A program made the translations under genes and the position numbers. Of a stretch of 64,000 bases of DNA, positions 38,975-46,848 are shown piece after piece. The notes beneath the pieces are model-generated. The model was not told where the DNA came from and did no database searches. It saw only the letters and a program-made list of their open reading frames with translations. Location of the stretch: contig NZ_CP041983.1 of assembly GCF_014522325.1 (NCBI RefSeq), positions 930,001 to 994,000 on the forward strand, in the 5' to 3' direction. Positions within the stretch are counted from its first letter, which is position 1. Each line of letters begins with the position of its first letter. The DNA is from Lactobacillus sp. PV012 (GTDB taxonomy: Bacteria; Bacillota; Bacilli; Lactobacillales; Lactobacillaceae).

Positions 38975-41100
38975 ACTTTTTTGTGCAGAAATGTGTATTT
39001 GCCATCTACCAGCTTTTGCCCATCACTACTGGTTAACGGGTGACCGTCTTTTTTCTCTACTTGGGTAAAGTTATTGAGCTTAAAGCGTAACCGGTAATAC
39101 AAGTATTGGTTTGGATAAACAGTGCCGTCGTGCATGTCTGCTGCACCGGTATCTTTGACTTTAGTTGGATCCTTGGAATCGGCTGCGTAAACATACTTGT
39201 GCGCAGTTAAACCGTTTTTCGAGTCACCTTTAGTGGTTGTATCAGTGTGGTTGTATTTAACGATAAGTTTACTTTTTGCACCACTGTCTTTACCGTTTAA
39301 CCATGCTTGGTTGTTAACAACCATAGAACCGCTGTAGATACTACCTTCTGCAGGTTGTTGATCAGGCTTAGGTTTAACTTGAATAACTAAGTGGTAGTTT
39401 TTATACCAAGTATTGGATTTATTTGCTTGAGTAGCCTCAGGTTTCATTTTAGCTTCAACTACAGTGTAGCCCTTTTTATCCTTAAGGCCTTTCTTGTCTT
39501 TTTGTACAGTGAAAAGGTCGTCAGTAACATTTTTACGGTGCTTACCGTATTTATCACCCCAGTTACTTTGATATACTTTAGCACTAACTACTTCTAAACT
39601 AGGATCAATGTAATCAGTTAATACAAGTTGTTTCTTTGCATATTTAGATTTTTTAGTGCCAGCTAGATAAGGATCGTTCTTATCATTCATAGCATCTGCT
39701 AGTGGCAGTGCATTGTAATTTTTGTCAGTGTTACCAGCTTTAAGAAAAGCAGTTGAGGGCCCTTTTAAGCTAGTATGAATATCAAAGTAAGCACTACCTG
39801 TATCACTGATTGTCTCTTTAGTTGAGTGCTTAGTAAAGTTATCGGTTTTAGAAACCCATTTGTCAACGGGTACAGTGTAAAGAAGGGATGTTCCCTTGTC
39901 AAAGTCAAAACCAAAGTAGTCTGCTTGAGCGTGATCGGCATTATACTTTTCACTATCAGCATTACGGTGAGGATCGTTCTTAATATTCTTGGTCTTAATT
40001 AGGTTATATGAAGAAGCAGGCGTTGCCCATTTATAAGAAGTTGCCCCATAGTTTTCATTATTAAAATCGTGAACAAATGTTACATTATATTCACTCATTG
40101 CTTTCTTTGGAATGTAAGAGAATCTACCTCTTGGGTCAGTCTTTAAAACAGTACCTTGACGCGCATTTTCTTTCTTTTTATTAAGAATTGTTGGCCCATA
40201 CTCACCAAAGATACGTGCTACGCCATTTTGGACACCAGCCTTTACACCGTAATTGGTGTCAACACCAGCATTTAGTTTAGTGTCGTTACCAGCTTTATTA
40301 ACAATAATGTAGCTTGGTGTGTTAAAAAGTATCCCTTGTTGATAATCTATATCAGTTTGGGCCACTTCACTTCTAACTCTAAAGGGTTGTCCTTTCTTTT
40401 TCCCACTTGCATAAGTTAAAAGTAAAGAAAAGTTACCTTCACCAGTGTATGGTTCTTTGACAGCTAAGTGGTTTGAATCAAAGTGGACATTGAGGTTAGG
40501 CATCTTATTTTTATCGTATTGATAGTGATAATCGCCATTCCAAACAAGGCGTGCGTCTAACTTGACAGGCTGTTTTTGAGTCTTATTCTTACCCTTACCT
40601 TTTTCAGCTTTTTCATTTGGATAGTAAGTCAGAGCATTTTTGTAAAACATTCCAACTTTACCAGCTCCTGCATTGGAACCATTTTTAGGCAAGTGATAAA
40701 TGTACCACCAGTGCGTATCGCCTTCACCAGCTTCGTTAGACTTACTCCATTTGCTGGTAGTACCACCAAATGGTTGCCCACTAATCTTCTTATTTTCTAC
40801 TAAAGAACCAGAAGTATCATTATCTTTGACATATTTCGCCATGGCACTACCATTTTTACTATGTTGTTCGATGGCAAGATATGGTGAAATAGCAGGATTA
40901 GATTTATTATTGTAACCCTTTATTTTGGCTACGCCGTATTTACTTCTGATGGGCCGTTGTGGATTATAAGGATCATTTTTAGTCCAAGAATTGTTAGCCC
41001 ATCTAGCATGAACAATGCTAGTTTGAGATGTAAAAGGAATTAAAGTTGTTAGTGCTACAGCACTTAACATGAATTTTTGAAAACGTTTTCGATTTTTCAC
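38854..41100 (-). CDS. Secreted surface adhesin-like protein, 3' truncated
   Basis: 748 aa with a signal peptide (MKNRKRFQKFMLSAVALTTL...SIVHARWA). The body is made of beta-rich regions with isopeptide/pilin-like flavour (QLVLTDYIDPSLEVVSAKVY; SGSMVVNNQAW), common in large lactobacillar adhesins. It ends without LPxTG or a wall-binding domain: after VDGKYTF the last roughly 45 residues come from the palindromic repeat and look unrelated. A longer ancestral gene has probably lost its 3' part, so the product may be secreted without an anchor. GTG start with AAAGG upstream. No recognised named homologue. Confidence 0.7.
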   Translation of the reverse strand: MKNRKRFQKFMLSAVALTTLIPFTSQTSIVHARWANNSWTKNDPYNPQRPIRSKYGVAKIKGYNNKSNPAISPYLAIEQHSKNGSAMAKYVKDNDTSGSLVENKKISGQPFGGTTSKWSKSNEAGEGDTHWWYIYHLPKNGSNAGAGKVGMFYKNALTYYPNEKAEKGKGKNKTQKQPVKLDARLVWNGDYHYQYDKNKMPNLNVHFDSNHLAVKEPYTGEGNFSLLLTYASGKKKGQPFRVRSEVAQTDIDYQQGILFNTPSYIIVNKAGNDTKLNAGVDTNYGVKAGVQNGVARIFGEYGPTILNKKKENARQGTVLKTDPRGRFSYIPKKAMSEYNVTFVHDFNNENYGATSYKWATPASSYNLIKTKNIKNDPHRNADSEKYNADHAQADYFGFDFDKGTSLLYTVPVDKWVSKTDNFTKHSTKETISDTGSAYFDIHTSLKGPSTAFLKAGNTDKNYNALPLADAMNDKNDPYLAGTKKSKYAKKQLVLTDYIDPSLEVVSAKVYQSNWGDKYGKHRKNVTDDLFTVQKDKKGLKDKKGYTVVEAKMKPEATQANKSNTWYKNYHLVIQVKPKPDQQPAEGSIYSGSMVVNNQAWLNGKDSGAKSKLIVKYNHTDTTTKGDSKNGLTAHKYVYAADSKDPTKVKDTGAADMHDGTVYPNQYLYYRLRFKLNNFTQVEKKDGHPLTSSDGQKLVDGKYTFLHKKVLKDVRFSFLTFLRAHYVRILRFYAQKVLENMLDFLYTHF

Positions 41101-41199
41101 ATAATTACAACCTTTCTATTTGAGATTGTAATTAGTATAAATAATTTCTAAGAGCAACTATAAAAAGAACAAAAAAAGTTTAAGGTAAATTTTAGACAA

Positions 41200-41228
41200 C
41201 AAAAAAGCATCCCTATAAGGGATGCTTG
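41200..41228 (-). terminator. Terminator of the seven-gene operon
   Basis: Minus-strand AGCATCCC/GGGATGCT stem with loop TTATA followed by TTTTTT, 11 bp after the pseudo-matrixin stop. Confidence 0.88.
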
Positions 41229-41238
41229 AAATTTAGTC

Positions 41239-42120
41239 TTAAAGTCCACCAGCCACTGAGCCATTACGAACAGTGTTATCAGCAATACTAGTATAAGGAT
41301 GCGAATAAATCCAATCAATATGATCTAAATTATCTTGAGTTACACGCCATTTCTTATTGTAAGAACATTGATCAGCCATCATAATATCATCGTATTCATT
41401 TACTGAATTTGGAACAGGGTCATCACCTTGTTCTATATCACCTAATCCAATAGCGCGCCCTAATTGATAAGCTACCGCATTAACTTTTCCTTGTTCAGTT
41501 AAATGTTTAGACCGTAAAACAAGATTCATATGATTGGTGAAAGCTTTCTTTTTCCAGTCTTTAGGCATAAACATATTAGAGTTTTGCCAGCCAGGATTTT
41601 TCTTAAGAAACTTAATCCGCTTAGGAGTAAGGCGCATTTCTGCATATGGGCCATATTTACTACCATGGGTATACTTAATTACTTCCGGATTCTTTTCTTC
41701 ATAAACACGAGTTGTAGTAATGTCAGCAAGAGGACTATCTGCTTTAGTGTCAGCCTTATTATCATCATAAACCACAATATTAGCGTATTTAGAAGAAGTG
41801 AGGCTAGCATGTTTAGCAGACTTAACTAACTTAAATTTAAACTTAGGAGCCCAGAGTTTGATGGCCTTTTTAACAGCGGGCAAAATGGACTTATCTTTGA
41901 CATAGATGTTAGCGCTGCGGCGTTTGAAGTTGCGGTTAGAGGTATCAGCATCCTGATTATAAATGTCCTCATTAGTAGCATCATCAGGGTTAGATACATA
42001 GTATTTGGAGTTAGGCACCCAACTAGCAGCTAGGGCGGCAGAATGAGAGAAAGCGCCGAGTGCAGGCGTAGCCAGCATGGCTGCAATAGTAACTTTTTTC
42101 ACGACATTTTTAATTTTCAT
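41239..42120 (-). CDS. Secreted matrixin-like pseudoprotease
   Basis: 293 aa with a signal peptide (cleavage probably in ALAASWVP). The rest fits the matrixin/metzincin layout, including the end TQDNLDHIDWIYSHPY (compare TQDDIDGIxxLY of matrixins) and DDIMMADQ in the Met-turn place. But the zinc helix reads AYQLGRAIGLGD (217-228) where AHELGHALGLGH is expected: the three His and the catalytic Glu are all changed while the Gly/Leu frame is kept. It should be catalytically dead and may bind a partner. Last gene of a tight operon (30 bp after the previous gene). Confidence 0.72.
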   Translation of the reverse strand: MKIKNVVKKVTIAAMLATPALGAFSHSAALAASWVPNSKYYVSNPDDATNEDIYNQDADTSNRNFKRRSANIYVKDKSILPAVKKAIKLWAPKFKFKLVKSAKHASLTSSKYANIVVYDDNKADTKADSPLADITTTRVYEEKNPEVIKYTHGSKYGPYAEMRLTPKRIKFLKKNPGWQNSNMFMPKDWKKKAFTNHMNLVLRSKHLTEQGKVNAVAYQLGRAIGLGDIEQGDDPVPNSVNEYDDIMMADQCSYNKKWRVTQDNLDHIDWIYSHPYTSIADNTVRNGSVAGGL

Positions 42121-42150
42121 TTTTAAACCTCCATTAGTGTTTGGGTAGTG

Positions 42151-42570
42151 TTATTTGGTATCCTTTGATTTTTCTTTTTTATCAATTGAAATTTTATCGG
42201 GAGAAATCATTATCTGCTTAGACTCAGCATTTGCATTATCTATATTCGTATTTTCCCACTTTACTTCATAGTATAATACTAATATTAAAACAAGGATCAT
42301 TAGTACAAGGTCTATACTAGCGAGCACATTGTCAGCAATTATATCATCTTTAAATATAGTCTCAAGAAGAGTGGGAATACTAATTACCGTTATTAAATTT
42401 TGAACAATTCTACAATAAGCTATACGTGTCGTCATATTCTTAGATGAATGTTTAGTGTTAGACATTATTCCCATAATAATAGTAATAACTAAAATTAAAA
42501 TTAATCCCACTAGAATTACTAGCCATAATTTACTGCTATAACTAACTGCTGTTAATTGTAAAAACTTCAT
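42151..42570 (-). CDS. Three-TM membrane protein (operon gene 6)
   Basis: 139 aa, not recognised. Three TM helices (about 16-37, 54-74 and 82-103) and a hydrophilic charged tail of about 35 residues. The second helix region ITVISIPTLLETIF resembles the second helix of the proteins at 42589 and 45871, suggesting common origin. It is 18 bp after the previous gene and 30 bp before the pseudo-matrixin gene. Confidence 0.6.
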   Translation of the reverse strand: MKFLQLTAVSYSSKLWLVILVGLILILVITIIMGIMSNTKHSSKNMTTRIAYCRIVQNLITVISIPTLLETIFKDDIIADNVLASIDLVLMILVLILVLYYEVKWENTNIDNANAESKQIMISPDKISIDKKEKSKDTK

Positions 42571-42588
42571 TCTTGCTCCTTTTTAAAA

Positions 42589-43176
42589 TTACTTTTCAAT
42601 TACTAACTCAAAATAAGGAAACATATTCTTTTCCTTTGAAAATTGAATCAATTCAGCTGGTTTTACTATATATGTCCCCTCATTTTGCTTGTCTTTAATT
42701 ATAGTAGGGGAAAATATAATGCCTGTGCCTTCCAATCTAAAGTAAATCTTCTTTTGATTTTCTCCTACTTTAAGCCAAATCATTTGATCTGTTACTGGCA
42801 TTCTTACCTCCTTTTTACTAACTACTTTCTCTATACGCTTTGAGTAAACTTCTATATCATCTCCACTTATTACCAGATAATTACACGGAATTAATAAATT
42901 TTCTACTGATGATTCTTCTAATTTAGTAACTGCTCCTAATAAACAGATCGCAAGTCCTATTTCAGCAATCAGGGGAAATGTTTGAGAAAATTGGAAATTC
43001 TCTCCAATAGAAATAAGCTTTAAAAGTACTGGAATGATGTATATTGTTACAATAGTTTTAGTAAATTTTCCAAATACTATTTCTTTTCTCTTATATTTAC
43101 TAATTTTTGCAGTGTATATCAAAGAAATTCCAATTCCTACATAACCAATAATTAAATAAATCCATAGTGCAGACAC
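42589..43176 (-). CDS. Three-TM membrane protein with soluble C-domain (operon gene 5)
   Basis: 195 aa, not recognised. TM helices at about 3-23, 37-57 and 67-87, followed by a soluble domain of about 105 residues, probably beta-rich (YLVISGDDIEVYSKRIEKVV; KKIYFRLEGTGIIF). TM2 VTIYIIPVLLKLIS matches the pattern in its two sister proteins. Lies 18 bp after the DUF2971 gene, so likely co-translated. Confidence 0.6.
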   Translation of the reverse strand: MSALWIYLIIGYVGIGISLIYTAKISKYKRKEIVFGKFTKTIVTIYIIPVLLKLISIGENFQFSQTFPLIAEIGLAICLLGAVTKLEESSVENLLIPCNYLVISGDDIEVYSKRIEKVVSKKEVRMPVTDQMIWLKVGENQKKIYFRLEGTGIIFSPTIIKDKQNEGTYIVKPAELIQFSKEKNMFPYFELVIEK

Positions 43177-43194
43177 TTTATACTTTTTCCTTCC

Positions 43195-45003
43195 TCACCT
43201 ATATTGTATTTTTGACTTAACCACCTTTATTTTTCGATCACACTCTTTGATATATGGAGCAATGTAGTCAATATCCTTAGCTATTGGTCCTACAATTACT
43301 TCATCATAATTAACTGGCAAATTTTCATTGTCTTGTTCTATCACCCCTTCCTTATTCTTCTCTACATCCTTATTTTTAATTGTTGTATAAACAAATGGAA
43401 CCGGATATCCGGGTTTCTCATCAAAGAATACTCTTTCATCCCTATCTTCTATATTTTCCAAATTTATAAAAATTCTAAATTCATTTTCATAAGAATATTC
43501 CATTCGTTTAAAAGAATAGATAATATCTTTGATAGATGCTAAATTACTCAACTCTTTTAAAGACTGGAATTTTTCCTTTAGATCTGCTTCTTTTTCCCTC
43601 ACATCTTCTCCCGGAAAAGATGCTAGTTTCAAATTAAAGTCACCTGTATCTTTCCAGTCTAAATAACAAACTCGTCGTACTTGAACAAGCCCACTGTTAC
43701 ACAATTTTTTAATGTAATCTGATGAATATTTCAGAAATAATCCTTTACCATCATTTGCATATTGTTTCCACATAGGTAAGATATCAATTGCCGCAGTTGT
43801 AGAAGAAAGAAAGATATCACTTGCTTCATAATCCTCTTGTGAACTTCCTGGTACTTCACCTTCTTCTTTCTTGCTCATCTTATCTAAAATTTCCCAGAAA
43901 ATTTTTCCCTCTTTAGGATCATTAAGTTGATTAGAATTAGTTAATCTTAAAGTACTCATCCCCGGATTATTATTAGCATCTATTTCATGTTCTTTATTTA
44001 TAAGATATTTTAGATTTTCTGCTGATGTATATTGTCCTAGTTTTCTTTCCTCCACATTTTCAATCTCACTCCAATTTAAAGTTAAAATATTTCTTATATC
44101 ATTTATTAGAGTGGAACCTTTTTTCAAATTATTAAATAATGTTACTAATTCATTATTTTGATTAAAGACTTCTATCGTCTCCAATTTATCAACAAAATCT
44201 TTTGCCTCTTTCTCAATCCTTATTTCATTTTTCTCACTATAATCCATTAAATCCATTAACATTCCATCTGTAAGAGAAAAAATATCATTCTTTTCATACT
44301 TTTTTATGTCAAATTTAGAACTATTTTTTAAAATTGCACCAATTATATTAATTACTACATTTTTCAGCTCTTTTTCCCCATCATCCCATTCGGCTTTTAA
44401 ATTATCATTTAATTCTTCAAATTGCCCATCTACATCTTCAAGAAGATTACCTATTTCACCTAACAAATCTGGTGTTAATTGCTTTGCTAATTCTTCTAAA
44501 GTAAGGTCAATCCATTTTTGATCATGCTCATTTTTTCGAAAAAGTCTGTAAAAACTAAACATAATTCTAGTTCGTGGATAACGAAAAAATGAATTACTTA
44601 ATAAACTTTTACCCTTATCTTTAAAGCTCAAGAGATCGTCATACAAAGTTGGAGTTAAGGCTAAATCCCCCATTGTTTTCAAAAAATCTTTTGCCTCTTC
44701 TAACTCCATCAAATCTATTAAATTTTTATAAACCTCCGGGCTATCTCCAATCATAAAAAAATTATCTATAAGTCCCTGATACTCAGAGAGTGCCAAGAGA
44801 TCTTCATTAATTTCTTCATCTACAATTTTCACTACTTTTATTCTGCCAATTAAATTATCGGCTGACTGGTAGTATAAACTGTAATTTGTACTCCAACCAT
44901 AATCATTCCAAGAAATCTGCTCTAAGAAAAATGTCCCAGCCTCTTCATACTCTATTTCATCCTTACTATTTACCAACATAATATTATCAACTATCTGTTC
45001 CAT
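43195..45003 (-). CDS. DUF2971-containing protein (operon gene 4)
   Basis: 602 aa, soluble. The C-terminal half (about 330-600) is a DUF2971 domain: GQYTSAENLKYLI, STLRLTNSNQLNDPKEGKIF, FLSSTTAAIDILPMWKQYAN and GKGLFLKYSS follow the family pattern. The N-terminal 320 residues are helical and acidic and match nothing I know. DUF2971 proteins occur in phage-defence and mobile islands but have no proven activity. It begins 2 bp after the upstream regulator gene stop, a strong sign of joint expression. Confidence 0.7.
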   Translation of the reverse strand: MEQIVDNIMLVNSKDEIEYEEAGTFFLEQISWNDYGWSTNYSLYYQSADNLIGRIKVVKIVDEEINEDLLALSEYQGLIDNFFMIGDSPEVYKNLIDLMELEEAKDFLKTMGDLALTPTLYDDLLSFKDKGKSLLSNSFFRYPRTRIMFSFYRLFRKNEHDQKWIDLTLEELAKQLTPDLLGEIGNLLEDVDGQFEELNDNLKAEWDDGEKELKNVVINIIGAILKNSSKFDIKKYEKNDIFSLTDGMLMDLMDYSEKNEIRIEKEAKDFVDKLETIEVFNQNNELVTLFNNLKKGSTLINDIRNILTLNWSEIENVEERKLGQYTSAENLKYLINKEHEIDANNNPGMSTLRLTNSNQLNDPKEGKIFWEILDKMSKKEEGEVPGSSQEDYEASDIFLSSTTAAIDILPMWKQYANDGKGLFLKYSSDYIKKLCNSGLVQVRRVCYLDWKDTGDFNLKLASFPGEDVREKEADLKEKFQSLKELSNLASIKDIIYSFKRMEYSYENEFRIFINLENIEDRDERVFFDEKPGYPVPFVYTTIKNKDVEKNKEGVIEQDNENLPVNYDEVIVGPIAKDIDYIAPYIKECDRKIKVVKSKIQYR

Positions 45004-45005
45004 AC

Positions 45006-45647
45006 TTATTCCTTCTCTACTATTGATAGCTTTTGTAAGAGCTCATTCGCTGCATCTCTTGTAAACGTATCTTCTGTATTAAATAAACACTCAGTAGCTA
45101 TCTGAATTAAAAGTACCTTGGTTTTTTGTGATATCTTATAAATATTCTTAATATCTAATACTTTATCAACCACCATATTCCAATTTTTATTTTTATAAAT
45201 TTTTACACTTACCAAAACACACCAAAGAAGTGCATCATTAAATTTATCAATGCCTTTAAGTATTTTGTAACTTCTATCTTCGTTTTTAACAGGACTACCT
45301 TCTAGCGTTAAAACCATATCTTGCACCAAATAAGTTAGCAGCCCGTGTTTACTAGGTATCTTTTTTGCCAACTCTTTTAATTTAGGGAGATCTTGGTTTA
45401 AAAAATAGCTTAGCAATTGCTTTTGATAATCTTTAATTCCAAATAACACTGGCGAAAATTCTTGTAAAAACTCAATAACAGAGATATTTTTATTTTTAAG
45501 TATCTTTACAAGAGCATTAGCAGATAGCGGATTTTCATCTCTTTCAACTCTTGATAGCGTCGGCGTACTCACTACCCCTTCAGTAAATTCTCCTTGAGTA
45601 ATTCCAAGAGTTTGTCTTAGTTCTAATACCTTTTTATTAATCCTCAC
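45006..45647 (-). CDS. Rgg-like HTH transcriptional regulator (operon gene 3)
   Basis: 213 aa. The N-terminal XRE/Rgg HTH (1-64: RQTLGITQGEFTEGVVSTPTLSRVERDE) is followed by helical hairpins like the peptide-binding TPR-type domain of Rgg/GadR/MutR regulators. It is shorter than the typical 280-300 aa, so the C-terminal domain is reduced. No short hydrophobic pheromone gene was found next to it. 24 bp separate it from the HTH-only gene upstream. Confidence 0.72.
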   Translation of the reverse strand: MRINKKVLELRQTLGITQGEFTEGVVSTPTLSRVERDENPLSANALVKILKNKNISVIEFLQEFSPVLFGIKDYQKQLLSYFLNQDLPKLKELAKKIPSKHGLLTYLVQDMVLTLEGSPVKNEDRSYKILKGIDKFNDALLWCVLVSVKIYKNKNWNMVVDKVLDIKNIYKISQKTKVLLIQIATECLFNTEDTFTRDAANELLQKLSIVEKE

Positions 45648-45671
45648 TTTTTGCTGCTCCTACTTACTCCC

Positions 45672-45866
45672 TCAAACTTCTCCAAAAAAATCTTGCAAAG
45701 AAATTCTATTTTTATTCAAAATGGCAATTAGAGCTGTAATTCTAATTTCTCCTATTCCTCTTTCAATTTTTGAATAATAAGATTCACTCATGATTCCCTT
45801 AACAAATTCTTCTTGCTTGCATCCTAACAATATTCTGAATTGCTTGAGTCGTTGACCAATATCCAT
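45672..45866 (-). CDS. HTH-only Rgg-like protein (operon gene 2)
   Basis: 64 aa consisting of one XRE-type HTH (FRILLGCKQEEFVKGIMSES then YSKIERG), similar in sequence and boundaries to the HTH of the next gene. It could be a DNA-binding antagonist or dimer partner of the 213-aa regulator, or the remnant of a duplicated full-length gene. Start and stop are clean and it is 4 bp after the upstream gene. Confidence 0.65.
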   Translation of the reverse strand: MDIGQRLKQFRILLGCKQEEFVKGIMSESYYSKIERGIGEIRITALIAILNKNRISLQDFFGEV

Positions 45867-45870
45867 ACTT

Positions 45871-46203
45871 TTAATTTCCTTTGATAAATTTATTCACATC
45901 TTCTACTGTGTAACTTTCTTCAAGTGTTCGAATTAACCACCAATCTAAAGCCAATACACATATCATGAACCCCATCATCCACAACTGTTGCGATATATCA
46001 GGGATTTCAGTAAAAAAAGTTAAAAAAGCAGGTAATAAAATAATTGTGGCGATATCTCTATATACCAAAAGAATTGCCCTCATTTCTTTCATCCGACGAT
46101 AAGTTGGATGCTTTAAAACAAATCGATCACTTATTTCCATTAACATAACTCCTAATGCAATGGTTAAAAATAATACTCCCAACATAAATTGACCTGAGCT
46201 CAT
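45871..46203 (-). CDS. Three-TM membrane protein (operon gene 1)
   Basis: 110 aa, not recognised. TM helices at about 4-22, 46-64 and 72-90, with a basic loop between the first two. TM2 IATIILLPAFLTFF shares the I-x(3-4)-P-x-L pattern with the proteins at 42151 and 42589. I use ATG 46201-46203 because GGAGGAG stands 3-5 nt before it; an ATG 12 nt upstream overlaps that SD. Confidence 0.6.
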   Translation of the reverse strand: MSSGQFMLGVLFLTIALGVMLMEISDRFVLKHPTYRRMKEMRAILLVYRDIATIILLPAFLTFFTEIPDISQQLWMMGFMICVLALDWWLIRTLEESYTVEDVNKFIKGN

Positions 46204-46244
46204 AAACTCCTCCATATTTTATAAATTTAAAGTTTATAGTGCCC

Positions 46245-46276
46245 ATTCTACCCCCCCCCTCAGTTATTCTTGTCAA
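46245..46276 (-). promoter_or_regulatory. Promoter of the seven-gene operon with G9 tract in the spacer
   Basis: Minus strand: TTGACA (plus 46271-46276), 20-bp spacer AGAATAACTGA plus nine G, then TAGAAT (plus 46245-46250), about 35 nt before the first start codon. The -35 box is perfect. The spacer is 3 bp above the optimum of 17. Gain or loss of G residues by slippage would change the spacing and so promoter strength, as in known phase-variable promoters of Neisseria (porA, opc). Confidence 0.65.
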
Positions 46277-46350
46277 GTTCACTTTTTTACTACTTAAGCA
46301 GCTACAAATCGCGTAATTTCAACATTTTAAAAACCAAAATTTAATTAATC

Positions 46351-46365
46351 TACACAAAATGTGTA
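46351..46365. promoter_or_regulatory. Palindrome TACACA-N3-TGTGTA, possible operator
   Basis: Perfect dyad TACACAAAATGTGTA about 75 bp upstream of the -35 box of the operon and next to the terminator of the gene on its other side. It may bind the Rgg-like proteins; nothing else supports this. Confidence 0.3.
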
Positions 46366-46410
46366 ACAAAAAACACCATTTCAGAAAATCTTCCAAAATG
46401 GTGTTATTTT
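46366..46410 (-). terminator. Terminator of the DUF1828-like gene
   Basis: Minus-strand AACACCATTT / AAATGGTGTT stem with a 14-nt loop followed by TTTTTG, 16 bp after the stop of the gene ending at 46426. Confidence 0.85.
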
Positions 46411-46425
46411 AATCATCTAATTATT

Positions 46426-46800
46426 TTAGTTTCCTAAATAGCTCAAAGCAATTTGCAACTGCAATAAATCACTAATTGCATCTGGGACATTGACCAAATC
46501 CTCAACTTCGATGAAAATTACCCCATGTTGTTCATCAAAGTCAAAACCAGACCCAACTACAATATCTTCCGCCTCTTCCAACAAATCATAATTTTCCTGA
46601 AGCGGATCTAACTTAAACATTAATTGGCCATCATCACTAATTCGATAATAATCCTCTATTTGCTCTACCCAAGCATACAAGTTATCTCCATATGAGCCAA
46701 TCAATGGTGTAGTAACTTCAATTGCATCCCCTGCCTCAACCAACTTCACCCGCTTATTAAACCAATCAACCCCTACTTGCTTCAATTCTTCTAATTCCAT
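46426..46800 (-). CDS. DUF1828-like protein A
   Basis: 124 aa, soluble and acidic. The pattern TPLIGSYGDNLYAWVEQIEDYYRISDDGQ resembles DUF1828, a domain often found with DUF1829 in lactobacilli and phage-linked genes; function unknown. It has its own terminator on each side, so it is likely monocistronic. It is distantly similar to the gene at 46849. Confidence 0.6.
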   Translation of the reverse strand: MELEELKQVGVDWFNKRVKLVEAGDAIEVTTPLIGSYGDNLYAWVEQIEDYYRISDDGQLMFKLDPLQENYDLLEEAEDIVVGSGFDFDEQHGVIFIEVEDLVNVPDAISDLLQLQIALSYLGN

Positions 46801-46813
46801 GACTCTCCCTTTC

Positions 46814-46845
46814 TACTAAAAAAGTCTCGGTTTTATCCGAGACTC
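46814..46845 (-). terminator. Terminator of DUF1828-like protein B gene
   Basis: Stem AGTCTCGG/CCGAGACT with loop ATAAAA and T6 on the minus strand, directly after the stop at 46849. Confidence 0.88.
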
Positions 46846-46848
46846 TAA

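Noticed and set aside
46366..46410. Short peptide frame (MVFFVTHFV on the minus strand) as an Rgg pheromone
   Set aside because: It coincides with the terminator hairpin, is only nine codons long, and has no SD.
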